This document shows, piece after piece, positions 43,663 to 57,600 of a stretch of 64,000 nt of DNA. Under the pieces are notes generated by a model. That model did no database searches, had not been told where the DNA came from, and saw only the letters and a program-made list of their open reading frames with translations. Each line of letters starts with the position of its first letter. Position 1 is the stretch's first letter. Origin of the DNA: Atriophallophorus winterbourni (lineage: Eukaryota > Platyhelminthes > Trematoda > Plagiorchiida > Microphallidae); contig JACCGJ010015422.1 in NCBI GenBank assembly GCA_013407085.1, positions 30,134 through 94,133 of the forward strand, written 5' to 3'. Both the position numbers and the translations under genes were made by a program.

Positions 43663-44912
43663 AGTATTCAACAAAGCTTCCACTGGCATCATTGCCCCAT
43701 CACCGCTCTGTGTTTGGATCTTTATCCAAAAATTCTTATCGGTAAGTTTTTAGTTGTTCACACCTGTTTAGGTTCTGCCAATGTACTTACGTTACGTGAC
43801 AGCGGCACAAGCCATTTCATTCGCACGTTTACCTTGCAATCCCACGCAATCATTCATGATATCAGATGTGTAAAAGGTTGGCTTCTCATAATACCTAATG
43901 AAATGCTCTAGTTCCCAGTGATTTCGCACCGGTTGGAGATTTCTCTGTGGTTGCTGTTTCAGGCTCCCGCTTCTTTTGCATTTTAACCATCGATCACACA
44001 TATGACAACTTCATCGAAACAGTTTCTGAATATCGTTGTGACAACATAATCAGCTGTTCGATCACATTCGCTTCCGGCAATGTTTGGGTTGTTTTCATAT
44101 CAGCCCATCATGAAATTCACCTGTGCAAATTAACGATTACAGCAACGGGCCTTCGTTTCTCAAGATCCGTTTCGACGCAAGCTAGCACGCTAATGTGGTA
44201 ATTGCAAGTGTGTTGTTTTCATGTCATTTTAAGCTATTCCGGTTACACTTGTTTCTTTACGCCAGACACGATCGTCGGGCATATTGTATGCTTTTTGGGA
44301 TCAACCTTCGGTCAATTGAATATTCATTATCACCAGCTCAACGTTACTGATGACGGAGACTTGTGCATCGAGCGAAATATCACAATTTCTTCTGTGTCGC
44401 AACATCAAAAGGTTAATTTTTTATATTTGAAGTTATTCGTAGGGATCCATCTTTTCGATCAATGTTCGGTACCTCCAGCCCCTGGATTGCATTCGATTAG
44501 CTTCTGCAGCAGAGGATAGAAGTATTGCTATTTGGACAAGAAATGTTGAAAAAAGCTCATTTCCAATTAAAGCTTCCACGCTATCGGGGCCATGGATTGT
44601 CACATGCGTACTTAACATACCCTCGCATTCTGATATACTGTTTGAAGCTCGGATATGGAAGGTCCTGTTGACGGATCATGGTGTTATCGCCTCTGGAGAG
44701 GTTAGTTTTCATTAACGTTTCAATTTTATTTGCTGTTGGTACGTCTCCATGGGCGTTGCCATGGGATTCATCCATTGGTTTTTAATGTGCTGCAGGATTG
44801 CCGTCTGGTCTGGTATGCATGGAACAGGCTGCCTCACGGAGAAGAACTCGTTAGCATTCACCGTGGCCGAAATGTGTGGGCACTTGATTACAATCCTGCT
44901 GTTGATTTACTT
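43663..44912 (+). CDS. WDR6-like paralogue, exons 1-6
   Basis: Exons 43663-43741, 43772-43876, 43912-44197, 44234-44411, 44443-44700 and 44796-44912, with introns of 30, 35, 36, 31 and 95 bp. Two or three base differences from copy A across the block. The 31-bp intron 4 is one base shorter than in A. Confidence 0.8.
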
Positions 44913-47602
44913 GTGAGTGGTTTATTTGTGACATATTTGATGACTGTGATGTGTTAATCCGTTGCTTAATTATCTGTTGACTGTTCAGATAGGTTATTTT
45001 GTTTTGAATTGATTTGTACAGATTACTTGAGTAATGATCCCCTACGGTATGCCATGAAAGCACAAGCCTGATCCAGGCAAAGTGCCTCGCAGCCAGAGAC
45101 TGCACGTGGTCTAAGATACTCTAAGGTTGCCAAGGCCTAGACAGATATGAGGGGGAAATAGAAATGTTAATGAAACTCCAGCGTGTACTCGCATGCAGCT
45201 CACTACCGTTTGCCAATCAATTTAGCACGATGTTAGCCGCACAGCACAGAAATGCTGCACGATTGCACATCCGTGCGGCAGGCATTTTCGTCTTATATAT
45301 TTTTTCACATTTAAAGGTTTTAAAGATTTGCGTTTGCTAAACTAATGCTTAACGACAATTTGTATTGTTTTTTCATTCCTCCAGGTTTACTATCCACTGC
45401 ATTGACTTGCTCGTTTATCTCGAATGTTCACCCAGTTTCGCAAACTTTGTGAACTTTTTAATTGTACGCTTCAGCGTAAATTCTGTCTGATACATGCTTG
45501 GTTTTAAGTGTCATTGTCACTGCCACAATACAAGATTCACATTCAGACTTGATTCAGTCTAGACCACGAGTCATTCGGTATGAAACTGTATTGAAGGTGT
45601 TCGAATGTTACCCTTCTGACATATGAGAATTGAATTGTGCAGTGGTCTGTTTTTTCGTAACTAGTTTCTTGAAGAAAACTCGAGAACTTGGTTCTGATCC
45701 TGAAGCTTCGCTTGGGTGGTTAGTCGAAAAGTTTACTTGAGAAATAATCTTTCTTTAGCTTGAACTTCTATAATTTTGAAATTTTATGGCTGCATGTGAT
45801 TTTATTACTATTGAGTTAAACTAGACAATGAATACATATTCGAGTTAACAGTGCGACACATTTAACTCGGGTTGACATCGAACTCTTTAATTTTCAATTA
45901 ATAAACTTCAATCACTAAATTTTACAAAAATTTCCACCCATCACGTTTTAACTGCCCTGTCATTTTCACACATCAATTTTGTTGGTATGACAATTGGCCT
46001 TAGTTCATACCTTCTATTGCACTGTTATTTTTATATCCCGATTTACGAGTCAGCTGGAATAAAAACGTGAATGTGTTTGATTTAGAATGAAGAAATGAAA
46101 TTATGTTTACTTGCGACTATTTGTGCGACTATTTTCTCATGGAGGATGAGTCGGATTCAATGAAGAGTCTTGGGAATTTGAGTACAAAGCGGAATCCCCA
46201 GCACCACTCGGCGTTTGTTCGAGTCAGCTTCTCTAGCCTTTGCACAGCCAAGTGAGACCTGCAAAGCAGCAGGGAGTTGTCCGAAAGAGGAGGTGTGCAC
46301 CAAATAGTTGTCTACAAGTATCTGCTCCAGATTTTTCCTCAGTGTTTTCTCCCGATCCTTTCCCGCGATCGGGTATCCCGCAAGGCAGCGGAGGTTGAAA
46401 ATCAGGGTTTTCCTTCCCTTAGATGAAATGCCGTCCCAGACCTACGAGCTCCACCTACCCCAAGAAAACTGGTTTTCAGGCGCCAGTCACTCGCCTTCGC
46501 CTCTTCTGTTGGTAGTAGCAGTTCCGCCGGGCTCGGGGAGCCATTCGTGCAGGTCAGAAGCTAGACTTGGTTGTCAGAGACTATTTGAGACGCGCGCCAT
46601 ACGGGGACAATTTATTGGCATTGTGGAGCTTATCTCCACTGCCGCTTCCGGCTATGACAACCTTTGGGCCCGTTATCTACAAAAGACTCAAGGTTCTAGT
46701 CCAACATGGTTATTTTCTACTCTAGCTATTGTTATACGTTTCACCCTTGAATATCATTTCATGACGGCAGACCAAACCTCTGTTTGATGTAGCAGTTTGA
46801 ATACCTTGCTAAGGGATTACACTTTACCTAATAATGTTCTACAAACAAAAGTAGAGTCGCTTGCGTCAGGAATATCTATAGAGATAGAGACAAGCAATCC
46901 CAAACTGAATACTTTGGCTAATAGTTATAATATGAAAACGAAATAATTTCACTGGGTTTTACATTGATTGGAATGTGTTCCGGGCGGCTGGTGTATTCAT
47001 AATGATGGAGAGAAATTTGTATGCGATCGGTTAGAACAGATTTTGTGAAACGTTTCGCTTCGGACACTGAAGCTCTGTCAGATCGGTGGTGATTGCTAGA
47101 TAGTCAGTTGTAAATTGAAGCATCCGCTGCTCACTTGCCAATAAAACGCAATTTCTCGTTTTACTGATTTCGTTATTTGTCAATTTCTCCCAAATTTATA
47201 GGCCTCTGGAGGTAACGATGGCGCTGTCTACTTGCAACATGTATCAACTTCAGTGAACTCGATTTCTCAGCAAACGAAAATCGTTTCCGTTCCGAACGAA
47301 AATTTCCAGGTACTTTTATTTCTGCCCAAGCTGTGGTATGAACGTAGCAGACACAATTTCTACCCAGTATTTTACAGTTATATTATTTTACTTCTTTCGC
47401 AGTGGCATGGGCAACCTGACAGTATCATAGCCCACGTGCAGTCTCTGACTGTGCGGCACTTTGCTTGGATCAGGCTTGTGCTTTCAAACCTTACGCAGTG
47501 ATTCCATGCCTCTTAGCACGAGCTATTCTTTTAATCCTTTTTGCCACTAGACGTTAATCACAGTCTTTCCTCTTCACTCACTGCCTCTCTTTCTCTCACT
47601 CA

Positions 47603-47672
<70 letters not shown>

Positions 47673-50600
47673 AGTGGAACCCGGGTACAACGAATCTCTG
47701 GGGAGAGAGTAAAATGTTCGTTATAAGCGGAGTTCGTTGTAAGTAAACCGCATTGACAGACATGTAATTTTACCGCCGTTTTTCTGTACACGTGTAAACA
47801 AGTGAAGAATATCTTACCTTTGTGTCTTTCTGCATGCGTGTAATCCATTTGATGGTTAGATGATGCCACAGCACACAGATCACAACATTAAATCCAAGTT
47901 CATGTTATTAATAGTAAATTTATTATAAAACGAAGTAGTAAAAACATCTCGCACACACACTGACAGTCCAATCGCACGCTTTCATGAAGTAACTGGCGAT
48001 GCTCTTTTGCTTAAGTTTTGACTTCGCCACCGCCTCGATCTCTCTCTCCACAAATTCAAGTTCTCTTTCGACATCTCTTCCTTCTATCCTAAAAATCTCC
48101 TGCAGAGATCAAGAGCACTCCTGGCATCTTTCACAGACGAAGCTACCAGTCACAGAGAATTCACGTGATTTTCTTGTTCGTGCGTGCGTGTCAGTTTGCA
48201 CACTGTAGGCTAGGCTGCCTGTGTCTCGCGAAGCTGTGTGTGTCAGTTCTATTCTTAGCGCAATGCAGGTCAATCTTGACGGATTGTTGTGTGTTAAAGG
48301 CAAGACAAAGCGAGTTCGTTGTATGTATGAACTTTATTGAACAAACATAGCTGTCGGGAACGTGTACAGTGTACGTAAAAGGCGAGATTCGTAACGAACA
48401 GATTCGTTTTATTTGCGAATTCTCAGCCGAACGAGCCTTGTGTATTTCATCCTCAAATTGCGACATCTTGCGCCATCTAAACAACTAATCTGCAAATTGA
48501 AATAAGTGTATCCGGTGTCCGAAACACAAATGGCTCATCGGGTACACAACCGAACGTCTTGCGCCACTCATATGAATAGTCACGCCGACCATCTGTCACC
48601 CCCACTTCGGCTGATTCACTGGCATGTGAACCAGGCCTACTATTCGTTTTGGCTGATTTGGTGTCAGGTGAACCAGGCTTAGTCTCCATCTGATCCGAAT
48701 TAGTGTCAGGATATTCAGTCACAAAATCCGCCTGAGCGAATTAAGTGTCAGGTAACTCAGCTTCCTGATCACAACCGACAACACAAAGGTCAATATCCTC
48801 AGATGTTTTACACGCAGGCCCTTGCAATATCCAACCCAGCAATGTCTTCGTTGCGAACGGACGGCGCCTGCCTCTTAATCGCTGTTCCAACGCCCAATGC
48901 GCTTCCGGAACGTTACATCCAATCAGCAAGTTTATTTCTTGTCCAACATTCTCCGAGAATCTTAGATCCTTCAAATGATCATATCTTGCGATGATACTAT
49001 CCGGGGAATTCATTGTTACTTCAGGTAACTTGGAAACCGTGTAAGCTTCGGCAACATGAATTACTTCATCCCCGTCAACAGAATGTACATTGAAACTCAA
49101 TACTGAACTTTTCAATTTTTGATGCAAACCGAGCGAGGTTATCGACACATCAACTGCGACACTAGGCATACCGAATTTCTCAACAAATCTTTGTGAGATC
49201 AGAGTGGTATCCGAGCCATTATCGAGTAACGCTACGACTGGAACAAGCCCAACAGGCGTGTCAATTTTCACCGTCAGGTAACCCAGGCTTACTGCGGGAC
49301 TGAGAGCAGTAGCACTGTAATTAATAGTTTTTTGTTGCTCACTTATACGATTATAATGTAGAGACGAATGGTGACGTCTACCACACCCTTCGACGGAGCA
49401 AACAGTCGGTACCTTGCAGTCGCATGCTTTATGAGACCGGTTCAAGCAAACGTAGCACATACCGTGTTGCTTAGCAATAGCCCATCTGTCTTTCACATCA
49501 GCCTCCAGATATGTAGGGCAGTTTTCTATTCGATGAGGTCCTTTACACTGGTAGCATTCTATTCGCATTGATGGGGAGTAACTTGTGGTCATGTACACTC
49601 TCCGTCCTTCGGACAATTTCAATTTCTCTGATGGCTTAGTTGACCCATTAGTCTCATTAATGAGCATGCCAAACCTGCTCCTGGCGATTCTCGCTTTGCG
49701 GGAGACAAACTCGGATAAACGTGCAAAGTCAACTTCTGACCCATCAGCGGCAATCGCATCTGCCAGTTCAGCCCATTGCTGTTGTAGTCCAGCCGGCAAA
49801 CATTTGACCAATCCTTCCAAGGTGGTGACAGAATTCAAGTCTGCTTCACAGCGCATTTGCTTTTAAGCAATCTGACAACTTTCCATCTTCAAAGAAAGGT
49901 TTGACAGACTATCCGAATCGCTTCTTACTTTGGCTGCTTCACTCAACACCTCGGTCAATAACGAGCGTGCAACGACATGAGGCAGGCCAAACATTTCCTG
50001 TAGGATGCTGCGTGCTCTTTTATACCCGTCTTCAGGCGACAGCATCACACAAGCATCAATCGCTTTTCGAGCATTGCCCCGGCAATAATACATAAGATAT
50101 AGCAAACGCTGTCCGGAATCGCAAGTTTTCGATTCTATATAACACTCAAATTGCCGAATAAATTTCCAGTAATCCACCGAATTGCCATCAAATGTAGATA
50201 ACTCTACCCTAGGCAATGAAGCAACATCGTTGACGACCTTTTGTGACATCTTCATCGCTTCCGACTGTCGATTAACCGGAACTTCAGCAACATAGTTGTC
50301 GTTGACACTGCATCCGCTCAAACGAGCTATCGTCTCCTTAGCAATCACTAAATCTCTCTCTAATTCGAGCTCACGCACAGACGGCCCATGTTTAGAATCG
50401 AATTTAGGACTACCTCGAGATGATATACAAGAGCTACGCGAGGCGGAACCAACAGTGTCACTATCACCATTACAGGCAAGCTTATCAGTAGTGTTCAGAC
50501 GTTTCGATTTACGTGGCATTATCAAAAATGGCGAAACGAAAAATAAAAAAGGCAAGAACGTCACCAATGTTTGAACAGAAATGAGTAGATGTACGAGGGT

Positions 50601-53600
50601 CCAAGTTGATCCTCGTTCCGCTGGATTGGCGATCCAATTGACCGTATCCAATTAGGCAATTCGATTTGAGTGCTTCCCGTCAAGTTCGGGAAGAAAACGA
50701 ATGCTTCTCGTCCAGTTGGAGAAGAATCAAAATCCAGTTCCAAGTTGAGTACTGTAACGTCTGTGACGTGAGTAACGCGTATTCCACCCGTTTCTTAGTT
50801 CGACAAATTGACAAAAAAACCATAATCGGATGTTTGTTAACGGGCGAACTTTAGTCGTTACAGTACTCAACTTGGAAACTGGGACGGATAAACTTACCGC
50901 AAACTATTGGATAGCGGAAAAGCGCTTGGGCTACTTGAGGCGTCGATTCGAACGTGACAGTGCGTTATTCGAACGCTACAACAAGATAATGGCACATCAT
51001 TTGACTACTGGTTATATCGAAACCGTTCCGAGTAATGCAGATGAGAATCATGCTTGGTATTTGCCTCACCATCCTGTTTTCAATCCTAAGAAACCAGAGA
51101 AGCTTAGAATTGTGTTCGATTGTGCTGCTAAACACAACGGTGTATCGTTGAATGATGCCCTACTTCAAGGACCAAATCTGACAACAAGTTTGATCGACGT
51201 GTTGATACGCTTCCGCTTACACGCCTATACCGTCGCCGCTGATATCGAAGAAATGTTCTTACAGATAAAGGTGCCAGAGAATGATAGAGATGCTCTTCGA
51301 ATTCTCTGGTGGGACAAAAATGACATTTCGTGTCCCATTAAAAGGTTTCGGATGACGGTTCATCCTTTTGGTGCAACGTCTCCATTCTGCGCAACGTTCG
51401 CACTGCGCAAAACGGTTGAGCAATTCGGGCATCTATTTGAAAAGAAAATCGGAGACTATGTTTCAAGAAATTTTTATGTGGATGACTGTTTGATATCAGT
51501 GCCTACTGAACTCGAAGCAAAATCCTTGGTGAAGCAGTTGTCTGCATTGTTACGAATGGGAGGGTTTCGTTTGACAAAATGGATTTCCAATGATCGTAAT
51601 TTACTTGAAGATGTGCCGGAGGACGAACGCGCACCTAATGTTCGAGTTATTAGCCAAGATAAGCTTCCGACCGAAAGAATGCTGGGTGTTAAATGGGATG
51701 CAGACACTGACGAATTCGCGTTTGATCTGAATCTGTCAAAACGCCCAACGACGAAACGAAGTTTGTTGTCAGTTGTAAGTGGGTTGTATGACCCACTTGG
51801 CCTCATGAGTCCTTGGATTTTTCCTGGGAAGGTTTCACTACAAAATTGTTGCAGAAAACCTTTGGGTTGGGACGAGACGATGTGTGATGATCTTCAACTA
51901 ATGTGTGATAAGTGGATCAGTAGCATGCATGCAATCAAGGAGTTACGTATTCCAAGACGCATTAGCGAAATGAATGAGAGTATGTCGTCCTTGAGTCTTC
52001 ACGTTTTCAGCGATGCTTCGGAATCTGGCCATGGCGCTGTTGCATATGGACGTTTGTATAATGATTCGGTCATGTCACCGGTTCGTCTATTATTTTCAAA
52101 ATCTCGAGTGAATCCATTGAAAGCGGTATCGATTCCTAGGTTGGAATTAGCCGCAGCTGTACTTGCGGTACGTGTATATCTGATTCTGAAATCCGCCTTT
52201 GGTGAACTTGTCAAAAACGTTTTCTTTTGGACTGATTCGATGACCGTTTTGTATTATATTACCAATCGAACGAGTCGTTTCTCAACGTTCGTAGCGAATC
52301 GTTTGACCTTCATACATGAACACACGATACCTTGCCAGTGGAGGCATGTTGGTACACGATTTAATCCGGCTGATTTGACCTCCAGAGGTGTTATGGAATT
52401 GTCTCGATTGGAATTTTGGTTGAACGGCCCCGACTTCCTGAAACAAACCATTGATATGTGGCCTGAAGTAGTTGATCCACAGTGCAGCGAACGAATTGAA
52501 TTCAAGCGTGCCAATTGTAACATTACTTCGGTTGAGTCAGAGTGTGGAATAGACGTCATTCTTCGTCGATTCTCTAGTTGGAAACGGCTTGTACGCTCGA
52601 TTGCATGGCTGATCCGTTTCAAGCGTTATGTTATTATCATGTTTGGTCATTGTTCCAATGGATCTTTATCGGTAGGCAAGATCGGATTAGACGAATTCCG
52701 AAATGCCGAAGCAGAAATTATTCGATTGACGCAGCGGAATGTATTTGGTGATAAGGCGCTAAGTGAGCCCTGCGAGTTCAATTTGTCATCATTGAAGAAG
52801 TTACGCCCATTTATTGATCAAGGTATTTGGAAAGTTGGTGGTCGATTGAGGCATTCTGATCTTGCAGATGAAAGCATTCATCCCATTATAATTCCTAAAA
52901 GGCATAATGTTACTGACCTATTGATTTTTGATGTTCATCTGCTCGAAGGACATTCTGGGCCAGCGCATACCCTCAGCGTCCTGCGCAGGAAATTTTGGCC
53001 GATCAGTGGGCTATCATGCGTGAAGCGAGCATTCGCGAAATGCTTAACCTGTAAACGGTTAGATGCCAGACCGACAACTCAACTGATGTCTGATCTTCCT
53101 CCAGTCCGTGTGACCACAGGTTCTTACCCGTTCGCTAAAGTGGGTCTGGATTACTTTGGACCGTTTGAAGTTAGGCGAGGTCGATCTGTAGAAAAACGAT
53201 ACGGATGCCTATTTACTTGTTTACAGTCACGCGCAGTCCACATAGAAGTAGCCCATTCTATGGATACGGATTCGTTTTTGATGGCGCTCTTTCGTTTCAT
53301 TGGACGTCGAGGTAAACCGCAGATTATTTATTCGGATAATGGGTCCAACTTTGTTGGCGCTGAACGAGTGCTACGTATATGGCTAAATGGATTGAACAGT
53401 GACGGTTTATCGGATAAACTAGTTTCACATAGTATTGAGTGGTGCTTTAATCCTCCGTACTCTAGTCATAGAGGAGGTGTTTGGGAGCGGCTGATAAGAT
53501 CCATTCGTCGTGCATTGAATGCTACATGCACAGAACAAACACCATCGGACGAGACGCTGCAAACCGCTCTAATTGAAGCTGAGCGAATTCTGAACAACAG

Positions 53601-54622
53601 ACCGCTTGTTCCTTTGTCTTCAGAGGATATTGACTCTTGTTCTTTGTGTCCTAACGATTTGTTGTTGAATCGCTCGAATGATGGAATGCATTCTGAAGAA
53701 AGATTTGTTGACACTTATAAGAGGAATTGGAAACAATCGCTGCACCTGGCAAACGTATTCTGGAAACGCTGGAAATCTGAGTACCTACCACTACTACAGA
53801 CAAGACAGAAATGGATCAATCGCAAACGCAATTTTCGTGTTGGGATGTGGTATTATTGAGCAGTGTTGAAACTTCGAAGCGTGCTTGGCCACTTGGTATT
53901 GTTGTAGATGTTCATGTGAGCAAAGATGATCTGGTCAGGACTGTTGTTGTTCGCTCAAAAAATGGTTTGGTAAAACGTGATATACGGAAAATTTGTCTGC
54001 TGGAAGGAGCACAAGAAGAGGAATGCTCGGAGTCTGGCGTGGCGGCGCAGATAGGGCTAGCTCAAACTGCTTAAAGGGAGAACGGCAGAACCTGAGGACG
54101 TGGTGGGTCTTAGTCCGGCAAACTATTTCCCTATAAAAAGCCACATGTGTCCAATGATGGCGATGCGACGTGGCGTGTGTGACTCGCCACTAAATAGAAT
54201 CATTGCCATTCTGCTTTATTCAGGGTCGGGTAGTTAGGAAGGTGGAACCAATCAGTTTGTTCATTCAGAAGTTAGCACTAGAAGGAATTTGGCGGGCGGT
54301 GTAAATGACAAAAATTTGTGTAAAATTCCTTCTTATTTTTCTATTTAAACAAATTGATTTTTTCTTAATTCTTCACGGTTTTACCTATTTGTGTCTACAT
54401 TTTTGATACTGTTCTATTCACTTGTACACATTTTTTGTTTTGTTGAACTAATTGATTTTGCTTGGCTGCCATTAAATTCCACATATTTTTGCACGTGGTA
54501 TTTGGGCTCATTTTATTGTTTCAATTTGGACACCAATTTGTGTGTCATTTGTTGTTTGATACAGAAATTTGGACGACAACATTGGTAAATTAACTATTTC
54601 TAGTTTTTATGCGTCAGGCCGT

Positions 54623-54667
<45 letters not shown>

Positions 54668-57600
54668 TATATATATAGAGATATATATATATATATATAT
54701 ATATCATGCTCTCCAGGCCAGGCCAGTAAATTCAGCATTCAATATTAGGTGCAATTCCGCTTTTGTATTGTGAGAAATTCAATTTAGACTCTAACCTAAT
54801 TCAGCATCATGTCATTTAAACGCCTGCGAATGAAACCATTGGAAGTCGCAAGGTGATTATCTTTGAGCTACCATCTTTTCCTCTATTTAAAACATTACAG
54901 ATCTCCTGTCCCACCGAGAAGGATTTTGCGAGGTGCGTATTTTTCGGCTCCGATGGCCGGGTCTTTTATTTGACAGACACAGGGTAAGTCTTGTCTGGTC
55001 GTTTATAGCAGATAACTACGTTTTTGTCAAATGTACGAATTTGATAAACAGTTAGACATTCAAACCAACCTCAAGCGATGGCACACTGGAGTTTCCTCAC
55101 CATTTTTATCGCTTATATCTACTTAGTTCTGGGTAAACTGGCAGCATCTTATCCCACGTTCGGTCTAAATGTGCGTTACTTTACCTGTCTCCAAGCTCGT
55201 GGTTTCATTCAAACATACATACCCGCGTCGCAGTACCAGCTTTCTCCGAACTTTATGGAATATGAAGTAGGGTCACGCATTCACATTCCTATTGTAGTTT
55301 CACTGTTTTATTTGTTATGAACTTCCTGGCACACTATATCACTCTGTACACTTCTGGATGCTGCATGGTTCATTGATTCTGAGAAATGACATTGCTTCGC
55401 CCGCCGGTGATGCTTCAACGAACGTCTTGTCTACCTTACTGTCAGCAATTCGCTGTTCCCTTTGTATTCCGTGTACAACGAACTTCTGCTCGTATTGTGA
55501 TCATTTTGGTCGAGTCGATCCCTCGCTGGGTAATCTGACATAATTGTAAATACGTTATCTTTCTATAATCTTACATTTTTGCGAAATTAGATGTACTACG
55601 TTCATTCTCCTGAGTTGAACTAATAAAACCATACAATAATGGTTGCTTTCGCTAAGGTATGGTAACTGAGAGCGCCGTCCTGATTGTCCAGCCCATGACA
55701 ACCTTTTGCTTTCTATTCAACTGTATGGCACTTTCCGACTCCCGGATTTATGTTTGTGACTACTCATCAGTACCAAGTCCATAGAAATATTCACAAAATT
55801 GATCATTCCGGTCTATCGTGGAAGAACTGCACTCGAATTTCACTATTATTTGAGCTCACCAGCAGTGTATACCCTCTGCCTCGAGTGGGACTCCAAACCC
55901 AGACTGTCATCATTGTAATCACATTGCACTGCTGATGAGCTAAAATTTGAGCGAAATTCGAGCCTGGGGTTTCCATTACAAACCGGTGTGATCAAATTTG
56001 AAAATAATTTTTAGGAATTGGTACCAATGAGTGGTTACACACATAAAGAACAAATTCTCCACCAAATGCTAATAATCCAGGCTTCACAATGATGCCGGTG
56101 AGATTTACATGGCTGATGCTGTCATGTTGACACAACCTCAGTAAATTAGCTGTTATCACGCGCCTCAAATTTGGTCAAACATCTTAGCATATCTATTCTT
56201 ATTTTCTTTATATATTTACTTAGTGGCGTCATTCGTTATTATTAGATCCAAATTTTGTACATGCGGCTTGTTTTCCAGAAAAATCTTCACTACCACTGGA
56301 TCATCCCAGAGCATGCTTTGCGATCCACTTGCGGTTGATCCATTTGCAACGGCAGTCAGCCCGGAATCGTTTGAATCAACGCCCGACAACCGAGGAGACT
56401 TGTCCATCCTTCGCGATTTGATCTCTTCAAAGAAAGCTGTTTTTACTGGCCAAACCACATCAGCGACTAATAAATCACGCACGATCGTGGCTATCGGTGA
56501 CAAACAGGGACACCTTGGTTTATTTCGTATGGTCACGAGTAGGTCGCTTATCTTTGACTTGTGTGCCATTGGTCGTCTCATTGGCAGTTAACGCTTGCCC
56601 ACAGATGTTTTATTGTACAATAGTTATCTCCTTCGCAGCTAACTCCGTGTTAAATTAATTTTCCACCGCTACAAAACTACATCTGGAAACACACTGGAGT
56701 CTTACTACCATTTCTATTTCCCCCGTCATATCTGTCTAGGCCTGGGCAATCTGACAGTATCTCAGCCCACGTGCAGCCTCGGACTGTGCGGCACTTTGCC
56801 TGGATCAGGCTTTTGCTTTCATACCATACCATACCATTTTAAGTTTTAGTTTAGGTTTAATTTCTTAAATGTGTCTATGCCTGGGCATCCTGAAAGTATC
56901 TTAGCTCATCTGCAATCTACAATCACACCGCATTTCGCGTGGATTCAGGCTTGTGAATTTTTGCATACAGCTAACGCTCAGTCACCAAATGCGGTGGCCA
57001 ATGTGTGTATATGTATAAAAACATAAACATAATCCAGGCAAAGTGCCGCACAGTATTAGTCTGCACGTGGGCTAAGATACTGTCAGATTTCTAATGTCTA
57101 GACAGCGTGTTTAATCATGAAGCTCACTACCGGTTGCAAATCAATATAGCACGATGTTAACGGTACAGTACTGCACGATCGCACAGCCGTGCGGTGGCCA
57201 ATATTGAGCGATTGCTGCTTTGCTGTCAACCAGCTTCATCGACCTTGGCGTTACTGAAGTTTAACCTCGATGTCGCATGTAGGTAAGACTTTTTTATCTG
57301 TGACATCTAGTCTCCGTGATAGTTAGTGCTCCATATCTCTCGGGACCACGTGGCCTGCTTCAATCGAGGATGTGTCAAATGCTATGGGACGCGTTTATAA
57401 TTTTTTGATTAGGTTATCCATTCGTTTTCATAAGTTTAGCGTTGGTGCTGATCACATTCCCGCTCACTTAATAATTGGATACCCAGGTAGTATCTCAGTC
57501 CATGTACAGTCGATTGCGTGGAACTTTGCCTGCCTCCTGGCTCGTGATCTCATGCATGCACCTATACATACCGTATATACATACGTACACACATACATAC

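Noticed and set aside
50572..54627. Pair of long terminal repeats for the Pao/BEL element
   Set aside because: I compared the leader of the gag half with the region after pol and found no shared sequence, so LTRs are not claimed.
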